Shown: positions 44,901 through 54,278 of the stretch, one piece after another
How the letters are laid out: the number at the start of each line of letters is the position of its first letter
Position numbering within the stretch: the stretch's first letter is position 1
Assembly (NCBI RefSeq): GCF_010093595.1
Contig: NW_022985474.1
Span: 129,371-193,370, forward strand
Direction: 5' to 3'
DNA length: 64,000 nucleotides
Source: Mytilinidion resinicola
Lineage: Eukaryota; Ascomycota; Dothideomycetes; Mytilinidiales; Mytilinidiaceae
Notes under the pieces: model-generated
Databases searched by the model: none
What the model saw: the letters and a program-made list of their open reading frames with translations, nothing else
Told to the model about the DNA's origin: nothing
Translations under genes and position numbers: made by a program

Positions 44901-46870
44901 TCTGTTGGTGCAGGCATCGTAAGTGGGGATGCCGTGGTAGTCTGGTGGGAGTGGAGTCTTGGATCAGATTGCATCATGGATCACCACTTACGGAGTTGGC
45001 GATCGAGTGGCGATGGTGGCACAGTGGGAAGACGGAGCATCATCGTCTCGGAGTGCCTTCTCTGTTACTGGAGGCCTTAACACGGCAAAGGTCGTGAGGA
45101 TGATGCTGGATCAGCACCGGGGACTCGGTAGTACAGGAGGGCCGAGTAAATGAAGGCCACGGTGGGTGAGGACGGATCTGACGAGGACGAGGTAACCCGG
45201 CGAGGTATGTCGATGGGCACCGAGTACAGAAGGACGCGGCGTCGGGATTTGGGAGAGGAGCTGGTGGTGAAGGAGCGTCATCGGGAATTATTAACGAAGC
45301 AGCCTACGCCCTGTGGCACCTGTTCGGTTTGCGTGTACCGCCTGCGGGTGCGTGCGAAGGTGACACAGACGTCACGGCAGCAGCTGAGACTGGGGTTCTG
45401 CAGGAGGATGGAATGCTGCTGTGCTGCTGCACATAGTACTGTGAAGTGTGATATTCAGATGTTCAGGAGGATCTTCTACACCAGATTGAAACTGGCGGCG
45501 CACTGTCATGCATGGCAAAGCGAGCTCGCACGTTTGGATGCCTGAGCACGAGCGGGGCGGCGTCCTCGGTGCGAGTCGTGCCTGAAATGAGGCTATCCCG
45601 GGAGCGGCAACGGCAATGTGCTGCTGTGGGAAGCGAGCCTGACTGTGCTGAGACAGTGCGTCTCTGGAGGCGCAAGACGCAAGACGCAAGACGCAAGACG
45701 CAAGTGTGCCATGTGCGTATGGCGCAAGGCACTCGTCGAGGCCGCAGCAGTGGTGAGGTGGTGAGTCGGGCCGCAGCACGACTTCTGATGACAGAGACAC
45801 AGCAGTTTGTGCGCCGGTAGCAGGCTCGCTGACGACCCGGCTCCGAGGGCTGGTGTTGCTGGACCCGAGGGCAAGAATAGCTGCAACTGCTGGGCAAAGG
45901 GTCTCGATGCTGGGCCTGCGGGAGACTGACTAGGGACGGGAGTTATGATAGAGGTGAAACGCAGCCATATCGCTGGCGGCACGGTGTGGCTAGCTGCTTG
46001 GAGGCCGTTTGGCCGCTGGAGAAAACGGGCCAGAAGCCACGCCAGAGAGCTCTCGGATTGGCCCCTCGTATCGCCGTTAGCCTGCACTGTGCCTCTGCCC
46101 CTGGGCGTCGTCGCGATGCCAATCGGGGGCCGTCGTCGGTCCTCTGCTTCACCGCATCGCTGCCGCCACGCTCCGCTCGAAAGAGCCCGCGAACGGCACG
46201 TCGCTTCCACCGCGCGGCCAGCCCCGCCGCCGATGCTGAGCAGCGTGCAGGCGTGCGAGCGTGCGAACTTCTCAGCAACCGCCAATCCCGCGCGCTGCCC
46301 GCACACCCTGCCCCGTCCACGCCCTCCCAGGACCCCGGACGGCAAGGTTCGTGTGCATCTTCCTTTCGCGGCGTGATGCCCATGGCCGCCTTCCTGTATA
46401 GTGGCCCCCGCCTGCCCGCTACGGACTGCGCGTCAAAGCCGTCTCGAGGGCCCAAGGGCCCACACTGAGCCAGCCCGTTGTACTTGAAACCGCTGGCCCC
46501 CCGGGCATCCCTCTGCCCCCCCGGCCATCCCTCTGCCAAGCTCGAGCATACTCGTTTGCCCATAATACCTTTGTATATTTTGGACCGCGTCGGATATTGC
46601 TCTGCACGCACTGGGCTCCTGCGCGCTCCTCGTTGCCTCCCAGTCTGCGCCCAAGGGCCTTTGTCTCTTTGCATCTGTCTCCCTTTCTTTCACCGTTGCA
46701 CCGTGTCGTCGCTCTCTTTCAGCCACCACAGCTGGCCAAAGCAAGCCGCCCGCGCAGTGCCTCTTGTTTCATGTCTGCAGCCCCAAAGCCATCACCCGCA
46801 TAACTACCGCTGCTTCCCCCAATTCTCGACCCGCGCCTAGCCATTCTCTCCTTCTCGCATTCCCGCAGCC
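44901..46870. other. Gene-free GC-rich region upstream of the next gene
   Basis: About 2 kb. Many long overlapping open frames on both strands arise from high GC and rarity of stops; none looks like protein. It contains the heptamer repeat at 45671 and an imperfect duplication of GGC(C)ATCCCTCTGCC at about 46504-46538. It may hold a long promoter and leader for the gene at 46871. Confidence 0.5.
45671..45704 (+). repeat. Tandem heptamer (ACGCAAG)n
   Basis: About five copies of a 7-bp unit (GACGCAA in another register) in a row. It is a minisatellite-like tract in non-coding DNA. Confidence 0.9.
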
Positions 46871-48235
46871 ATGGTCGACGTTCAAGTTCCGGCCCAGCTC
46901 CAGCAATGGACCTTTGAGAAAGCCGCCGCCCGTCCAGATCGTTCCGACAGTGCTGCAACTTCCCCGGACCTGTACGACACTGAAGCTGTGAGAATACCGC
47001 CTACCGCTGCTGCCCAAAGCCCCGACGAATCGGATCGACCCGAGAGCTTCTACCAGGACCGCTACTTGTCGTCAGAAGAGGACCTCTCGCCCATGGAAGA
47101 CTCTTATGATGAAGATGATGATGTTGCAATTGAGGGTGGTGACTATGTGTCGGCAAAGACAGTAGCAATGCCTGGCTCCCACAAGGCCAAGGCCTGCGAC
47201 ATGGCCGTTGTGGTGTCGTATGTGTCTGCAGGTCGTCCGAAGATTGTTAACATGACGACCCTTTCTCCACCTGTGAGGCAGCGTTCGGGCCGTTCGGCCT
47301 CCCTTGTCGACCTATCAGCCGTATTCAAGGCAAATCTAGCGGACCAAACACCACGATTCTCGCTTTCAGCTGGCACGCCGAGTAAAACCCTCTACAACCC
47401 TGCTGCTGGACCACCGCCGAGGAAAAGCTTCACACCCGAGCTGAGCGCCCTCCGCATATCGACCTCGCCCCCATCTCCCCGTAGCAGCATGCCCTCTTCT
47501 GTTGGTAGTCTACATCGGCCCAAAACTGCCCGAGCCACCTCGTCACAATTCTCGCAAGCCTCTCGCGGCTCAGTCCAAATCCCCACTACGCTCGCCTCTC
47601 ATCCTTCTATATCATCTCCTTCAACCACTTCCCCATACACACCACAAACGCCCTCATTCCTGAACTCGGACCCATTCGCTACAGACTCGACCTGTGCAGC
47701 GTCTCCCATCATCAAGAACGCTCCCCACAAGCGTCTTCGATCCCTTTCACGCGGACTTTCGCTCGCAAAGCATGCCGTACTCCCCACGTATAAAAAGGCC
47801 GAGCCTAGAGACCGCGTGCGTGTGAGTGGCGGGTGGGGCATTATAGGAGAGAGCCCGGTCACACCTAGGACACCAATAACACCCATGACGCCCGTCTCCG
47901 CAGGTCCCAAGGCCCCAATTGTCAGCCCGAAGAAAGGCATGAAGCTAGTAGCCCGAGGCGCTAACGAGCGTGAGCCCGTGTTCGAACTGCCGCCATCAAC
48001 GCGGGAGCTAGAGGTTGAGGAAGAACGGGAAAGGGCGCGAGAAGAGCGAGTGAGGCAATTGAAGATGAAGCTAGTACCGAGGGGAGCGAATGAGCGGGCG
48101 CCACCACTTGCACTACCGCCATGCCCAGATAGCGACAGGGAATCCATCAGCTCAGCCAGCGACAAGATGCCCGCAAGGCGGCTTAAGAAGAGGAGGAGCT
48201 TGATGGATTTTGAGAAATTGACACATTTGAAGTAG
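46871..48235 (+). CDS. Unknown disordered protein with duplicated KLVxRGANER motif
   Basis: Intronless, 454 residues, family not recognised by name. The N-terminus is acidic (SSEEDLSPMEDSYDEDDD), the centre Ser/Pro/Thr-rich with TP repeats (SPVTPRTPITPMTPVS), and a basic patch lies at APHKRLRSLSRGLSLAKHA. Two near-copies of one motif occur 42 residues apart: MKLVARGANEREPVFELPP and MKLVPRGANERAPPLALPP, linked by a charged helix. The C-terminus ARRLKKRRSLMDFEKLTHLK is basic. It resembles conserved fungal regulatory proteins with many phosphosites; no catalytic domain is seen. The start at 46871 (GCCATGG context) follows a long GC-rich leader. Confidence 0.78.
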   Translation: MVDVQVPAQLQQWTFEKAAARPDRSDSAATSPDLYDTEAVRIPPTAAAQSPDESDRPESFYQDRYLSSEEDLSPMEDSYDEDDDVAIEGGDYVSAKTVAMPGSHKAKACDMAVVVSYVSAGRPKIVNMTTLSPPVRQRSGRSASLVDLSAVFKANLADQTPRFSLSAGTPSKTLYNPAAGPPPRKSFTPELSALRISTSPPSPRSSMPSSVGSLHRPKTARATSSQFSQASRGSVQIPTTLASHPSISSPSTTSPYTPQTPSFLNSDPFATDSTCAASPIIKNAPHKRLRSLSRGLSLAKHAVLPTYKKAEPRDRVRVSGGWGIIGESPVTPRTPITPMTPVSAGPKAPIVSPKKGMKLVARGANEREPVFELPPSTRELEVEEERERAREERVRQLKMKLVPRGANERAPPLALPPCPDSDRESISSASDKMPARRLKKRRSLMDFEKLTHLK

Positions 48236-49241
48236 GGTGGACATTCTTCCATCGTGGTGCATATACAGCATGGTTTGGAGTTTGCGGCGTTTGGTGCGGT
48301 AGATACCCTTGGGGTTAATGTTGTTCTTCTTAGCATGGAATTCTATTCTTCCAGCATTTTTCTACCTTCACACTTGAACGTTTGTATATACAACGTCTTG
48401 ACGACTATTTCAAAAGACAGATGGGAAAAGACGAGACGACGGAGCTGTTCAAAATTTACGGCCATAGATAGACATCAAGAATCCTATCATTATTAGCTAT
48501 TCTATGCGCGCAAAACTTGACACCACGTAGAGTCGTGAATCGTGAACTTCGACGTCGTTATCGCTATCTACTTCCCAACCTATATGATTTCCATTTTAGC
48601 CTCCATCCCTTCCTATAACGCTCCTCCTAAGACCCCTCCAAACTTAGTTCACCCGTCTTAATCCCACCCGTCCCCGTCTTCGCTCCATCGGGTCCTTGCA
48701 GAAGCGATTTCAAGCACAATGCGCTGCACCTGGTCGCTGGTCCAACCCTCAATCTCCGCGAGGCTCCTGATATTCCAGGACAATGGTACTGTACACTATG
48801 TTACTATTTCAAGCCCAAGCCCCCAAAAGATATCAAATCCTTCCAACACCGTCCGTCCACCTTTGCACCACGGCTTGCACCAATCATCTTTCACTACCCC
48901 AAAAGAGGCATAGACCCGGGGTCTCGAAATGCTAAAGCCCTCTAGCGTGACTCGTCGTACCCACTTTTTGCCGACGGTCGCTTCCCCGCAAACAGCTTGC
49001 GAAACAGCAGCCGAGGAGCCAGAGGGAGCCGGGGGTTAATGGTCGGTGCTTTTGCGGTATCGGAAGGGGAGGGGTCCCAAGGAGGGGCCAGACTTGCCTC
49101 GGCGATTTTTTGGAGCGATTGGGGTAGGTAAATTACAATTTTTGTCTCTTTCGAGGCATATTGGGGTTTTTGTCGTTTGTCTCGAGTTTTTTTTTTAACC
49201 AGCTTCATTACTATCAAGCTTCTCTCACGATACGTCTCAAG
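48236..49241. other. Intergenic, 1 kb, no gene seen
   Basis: 3' flank of the previous gene and promoter of the acetoacetyl-CoA synthetase. Short frames at 48719-48913 and 48942-49217 are not convincing. A T9-10 run lies about 50 bp before the start codon. Confidence 0.5.
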
Positions 49242-52009
49242 ATGGCTGTAGAACTACCAGTGCTGCAGAAGCTGTGGGAGCATCCAGACCCGCAGAGCAC
49301 GCGCATGTACAAGTTCATGCAGAAGGCGAATCGGAAATGGGGGTTAAGTATGGAGGTAAGCAACTCTATATCTATTCTGCTCAGAAAGCATCGCCAGGTT
49401 GATCTTCGCTCTGTATTGTAAGGCGACGGAGGATATCGGCTGAAGTTTGAGGACGTGGAGTGAAGTTGAAGCTTAAGGCTCTTGGGAGTGGAGTGCTAAT
49501 ATCTTGATAGACATTCCAGGATCTGTATGAGTGGTCTGTGGGGGAGAGACGGAACGAGTTCTGGCAGGAGTTATGGGATGAGATTGAGCTGGTGCATGAG
49601 GGGAGTTTTGATAAGGTGGGTTTTTGTTGATGCTGGTTTCATTCTTCATGCGAAGCCCCTCCGCCCCCCCGTTTGTCTTTTTTCAAGTTCATTGAAAGTT
49701 TGGCAAATGGCTTACTACGAGGGCATTTTCTCTCTATTCTTGAGCCATGTCTAACCCTCTCTTCCCTCCTTCTCATCTATACCACTGCGCATCTCTCTCC
49801 CAAAAAAAGACTCAACCCAGGCGTCCAACCCCCCTATTCTGCCTCCTTTTCCCGACTCATCCCTATACATGCCCTCCCTAACCACACCCCACCAGCCCGT
49901 CGACACCACCATCCCCATGGACGCCCTCCCCCGCTGGTTCTCGGGCACGCGCCTCAACTTCACCGAAAACCTCCTCTACACCCGCTCCCCCGGCTCCCCT
50001 TCCACCCTCACGACCCTCCACAAGGAAGACTCCAAGCCCGCCCTGACCCAAATCCGCGAAGGCAACACCGAAGTCTGCGCCCTCACCTACGGCGCGTTGC
50101 GCGCCCGCGTCGGCCTGCTCTCCAACGCGCTGCGCGCCGCGGGCGTCCGCAAGGGCGACCGCGTCGCCGTCGTCGCGAGCAACTCGATCGACACACTGAC
50201 GAGCTTCCTCGCCACGGCGGCGCTGGGCGCGCTGTGGAGCAGCAGCAGCACGGACATGGGCGTCAAGGGGGTGCTGGACCGGCTGGTGCAGATCCGGCCC
50301 AAGTTTGTGTTTGTGGATGACTGGGCTGTGTATAACGGGAAGACGGTGGACTTGCGGCCTAAGATTGCTGAGATTGTAGCTGGGTTGAAGAAGGCGGAGG
50401 TGAGCGAGTTTGAGGCGGTGGTTGTGCAGCCAAGATTCGAGGAGGCGGCGGGGCTGGAGGGGGTGGATATGGCGGTGCCGTTGGGAGAGTTTGTGCGGAA
50501 GGCGGGAGGGGTGGAGACGTTGGTGTGTGAGAGGGTGGAGTTTAGGGATCCGTTTTTGATTGTGTATAGTTCGGGGACGACGGGGGTGCCGAAGTGTATT
50601 GTGCATTCGACGGGCGGAGTGTTGGTGAGTGCGATGAAGGAGGGGAAGTTGCATAGGGACGCGGGGCCGGATACGGTGATGTTGCAGTATACTACTGTGA
50701 GTTTGACCTTTTTACCCCTTTTCTTGGATAGTTGGGACCGAGATGGGACACGATGGTGAGAAAAGAGAGATGGATACTGACAACAACTAGACCGGCTGGA
50801 TCATGTACATGAGCGCCGTCCTCACCCTCCTCTGGGGCGGCCGTTCAGTCCTCTACGACGGCTCCCCCTTCCAACCCGACCTAACCACCTTCATGAAGAT
50901 AGTCGGCGAGCAACGGTACCTTCCCCCTCCCCCTCCCCCTCCATACTTACCACCTCTAGCGTCACCAACCTCGGCACCTCCCCCAAATACCTGCACGAGC
51001 TCCAAAAACACGCCATCGTCCCGCGCACTCTCACCGACCTCAGCGCCCTGCGCGCTGTCACCAGCACCGGCATGGTGCTCTCCGACGCCCTCTTCGCCTG
51101 GTTCTACGCCACCGCCTTCCCGCCCGCCGTCCACCTGGCCAACATCTCCGGCGGCACCGACCTGGCCGCGTGCTTCGGCATGGAGAACCCGCTGACGCCG
51201 CTGCACGTCGGCGGCTGCCAGGGCCCCTCGCTCGGCACCAAGGTCGAGGTGTACGACGCCACCATCGAGGGCGGGCCGGGCGTCGCCGGCGCGAAAGTGG
51301 AGGACGGCGTGCCCGGGGAACTGGTGGCGACGGCGAGTTTCCCGAACCAGCCCGTGTTTTTCTGGGGCAAGGAGGGCGCCGCGACGTATCAGGCTGCGTA
51401 TTTTGCGCGGTTTGCGCATGTGTGGACGCATGGGGATTTCATCGTCGTGCACCCGGTTACGAAGCAGATCACGTTCCTGGGCCGCGCGGACGGGGTGCTG
51501 AATCCGTCGGGGGTGCGGTTCGGGTCTGCGGAGATCTACAGCGTGATTGAGAATAAGTTTGGCGAGGAGATCCAGGATAGTATTTGTGTGGGCCAGCGGC
51601 GGCCGCAGGATGAGGATGAGAGCGTGATGTTGTTCTTGCTGATGGCGAAGGGGGCGAGGTTTGGGGAGGGGTTGGTGGAGAGGGTGAGGGCGGAGATTGG
51701 GAGGGGTTTAAGTAAGAGGCATGTGCCGAAGTATGTTTTTGAGACTTTTGAGATTCCGGTGAGTTGGGTTGCTTTTTTTTTACGGTCCTTGACAAGGCTT
51801 TGGGGATTAAGGGGTATGTGCTAATGAATGATGAGTAGACTACCGTCAATCTGAAGAAGGTCGAGTTGCCGGTTAAGCAGATTGTTTCTGGGAGGATTGT
51901 CAAGCCGAGTGGTACGCTGCTGAATCCCGGAAGCTTGGACTACTATTACCAGTTTGCGAAGGTGGAAGAGGTGCTGGCTAAGCAGGGCCAGGTAAAGAGC
52001 AAGCTATAG
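49242..52009 (+). CDS. Acetoacetyl-CoA synthetase ending in peroxisomal signal SKL
   Basis: Six exons (49242-49355, 49511-49615, 49896-50696, 50791-50915, 50960-51758, 51839-52009) give 704 residues. The N-terminal region contains LYEWSVGERRNEFWQELWD and PRWFSGTRLNFTENLL, typical of the ACS/AACS N-domain. The AMP-binding motif IVYSSGTTGVPKCIVHSTGG ends exon 3; TGWIMYMSAV, ISGGTDLAACF, GRADGVLNPSGVRFGSAEIY and a C-terminal part with KKVELPVKQIVSGR and KPSGTLLNPGSLDYYYQFA complete the adenylate-forming fold and distinguish it from acetyl-CoA synthetase. It activates acetoacetate to acetoacetyl-CoA with ATP. The last three residues are SKL, a canonical PTS1, implying peroxisomal import. Intron 2 is unusually long (280 nt), intron 4 only 44 nt and mostly CCCCCT repeats. 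Confidence 0.95.
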
Positions 52010-52322
52010 AAATGCAGCGATGATGATTTATGACATAGAAATGATTTGGTAGATAGATAGAAGTGTAGAGCGGAAGACGGGCTGGGAGCATACACAGTAG
52101 AAATTGTAGCCATTTAGACAAGTACTGGAGTGGAAATGTTAGCTGCGGCTTCAACTACACAGTCGACCACGGCAGGTTGACAAAGCCCTAGGATATCATC
52201 CTTGATATTCCAACCATAAAAACAAGCTGGAGTGAGCAGCCAAACGCTATCCTTTTCGGCAAGACATTTCGATACCCGAACGCCTCTCATCATGCCTAAC
52301 TCCCGTTACCCTTTCATATGCT
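52010..52322. other. Convergent intergenic region, no gene seen
   Basis: 3' flanks of the acetoacetyl-CoA synthetase and SPC3 genes. Confidence 0.5.
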
Positions 52323-53140
52323 CTACGCAGGCTTCCCCCTATTCCCCTCGCCCCCCTTCTCCGTCTTCAAATCCGCCTCCTTCCTCTTCTTAATCTCCGG
52401 GAAACTAAACACCCCGCTCTTCCCCCCACTCATCCCCTTCCACACCCCAAAATCCTCATAATTCGCCCACCTCAGTGCGCCAACCCACGGCTGCACATTC
52501 CAGCCCAGCTCTAGCACCACATCCGTCCGGTTCTGGATCTTGCCGCTGATGTCCGTGATCTGGTACTTTGGTCGCTGGGCCGCGAGGTGAATTTCGCCCG
52601 GCGGGTAGGGAGATTTCTTGCCCTTTGAGGCTTTGCCGTTCTTCGCGGGGTGGATGTATTGGTTGTGGTGGAGGGGCTCGGAGAGGGAGGGGAGCACGGC
52701 GTCCCAGATGATGGCTTGGGAGGGGGGTTCGCGGGGGTCTAGGGACGGGTATGTGGCGGTTAGGTAGAGGAAGACTTGTTTGGTGTTCCAGCTGAAAAGA
52801 GAGGTGAGGTCTATGGTGGAAGTCGTAAGTATGGTGGAGGTTATGGGGGGTTTGAGAGTGTGGGCGTACCTGTGTCGAGGTCGAATTTGATGTGGGCGTA
52901 TTCTTCACGTTTGGTGCTGTAGTAGTGGGGTCGGCCTCTCACTCTACAAGATCGTTAGCTGGGTCTTTGCGTACGGAAAGGGGTGGAAAGTACGTACACT
53001 TGTACATTCTTGAGCTTCACGCTGGCGGATGGAGCTTGTGGTGTCACTACGACGGAGAGCGCAATGACAGTCGCAACGACAAAAGCTACTGTGGTGAAGA
53101 AGCCGAAGACATTCTGGACACGCACTAGAGCGGAATGCAT
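52323..53140 (-). CDS. SPC3: Signal peptidase complex subunit 3
   Basis: Three exons (53140-52998, 52943-52870, 52810-52323; introns 54 and 59 nt) encode 234 residues. The start MHSALVRVQNVFGFFTTVAF plus VVATVIALSVVV is the single N-terminal membrane span of SPC22/23 proteins. The lumenal domain has the conserved KREEYAHIKFDLDTDLTSLF, SWNTKQVFLYLTATY, VVLELGWNVQPWVGALRW pattern. Spc3 is essential for signal-peptide cleavage in the ER membrane. It is longer than yeast Spc3 because of a Lys/Gly-rich insert (KNGKASKGKKSPYPPGEIHL) and a charged tail. It diverges from the SAYSvFN-domain gene over 236 bp. Confidence 0.94.
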
Positions 53141-53376
53141 GGTGGCTCTCTGGTATCCAGAAGCCAGAGGTGTGGGTGTTCAAGCGCTTCGTGCGGCGGT
53201 GTTGCGGAGTTGAAATTCGAGGGATTCTAACACGTTTCAGGAAAGCGAGCTCAGCCCTATGAGACGTCAACGTCCTGGAGTTCCACCCCTGCTGCAATCA
53301 TCACCATGGAATAGGCAGCAATATCTCGAGAATACCCTGTCTCTCCAGTGTCTAGTTTACCTGGTTGCTCATCAAC

Positions 53377-53835
53377 ATGGCTCCAAAGTCAAAGGACAAG
53401 CCTCGAAAACCGAAGAAGCCCTACCACATCAAGCGCGAGGACCTCCATCTCGAAGAATATATCGAGGAACGAGACTCCAAAAGTCCACGCATTTTCTTTT
53501 CGCGCCTCGGCCGTCACTTCTACCATTCTACCCAATTGCGTATCTACATCGTTCTGCAGGTCATAGCAGTGTATATCGGGTTCGGGCAGCTGATGCTGAT
53601 CATTGGTCTCTTCTGGGCGATGCTCGCCAATACTACCAAAAGAAAGGAGGGCGAGAAGAGCGCGTATTCTTTGTTCAATGAGGGTGTAGAAGCGTAAGTC
53701 ATACACGGAGTGAATCATCTATACAAGGGCCTATAACATTGCAATATTGCAATACTGATCTATTTATGTAGGATTGCTGGTAGTCCGGATATGGAGGCCA
53801 TTGAAAGGGAGTTGAGGACGACGACAGGTCTCTAA
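53377..53835 (+). CDS. SAYSvFN-domain membrane protein
   Basis: Exons 53377-53693 and 53772-53835 (78-nt intron) encode 126 residues from the ATG at 53377 (MAPKSKDKPRKPKKPYH). A basic N-terminus is followed by hydrophobic IYIVLQVIAVYIGFGQLML and IIGLFWAMLANT, then KSAYSLFNEGVEAIAGS, the SAYSvFN signature, and a short acidic helix (PDMEAIERELR). The animal relative SAYSD1 is an ER protein linked to quality control at stalled translocons. A similar role here is inference, made more attractive by the shared promoter with the signal peptidase subunit. Confidence 0.82.
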
Positions 53836-54278
53836 TGAAAGACCATTTATATGAACGTTCTTGAGGCATAGAACTGGGCTCCTTGGTTGTTAACAGACCT
53901 CTTTAACAGTAGGATTTAGTCTAGATTCTGATCTCCAAAGACACATTACTTGCATGATCTCAATCGATAGATGTAATATAGCACCCAAGGTATTGTCGAA
54001 CAGATATATATTGACTAACGCCTAGAATTTTAGTGAGAGAGACGAATTTCTCAGTCATCGCAGCAGAATTATTCCCCAAAAGCAGACCGAACACCAGTAT
54101 CTCAACCCACAAAATCCCGAGTCCTTTGCCAGACCTCGCACAAACGCAAACCCGGGAAAAATCATCGAAGGCGTCACGAATGAGCTCCGCCGCCCGAAGT
54201 CCTTTGCTCAATTCCCATAACCCGCAAGAAAAGAAGCATCGGCGCCTGAACTTTTCCCTTCCCATATGCGCCTCAGGT
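53836..54278. other. Convergent intergenic region, no gene seen
   Basis: AT-rich 3' flanks. A plus-strand frame at 54033-54446 overlaps the next gene in antisense and is not called. Confidence 0.5.

Noticed and set aside
45593..46674. Several overlapping 120-250-codon frames on both strands
   Set aside because: All frames open at once in very GC-rich DNA; Arg/Ala/Ser/Pro-dominated translations with no shared features of protein.
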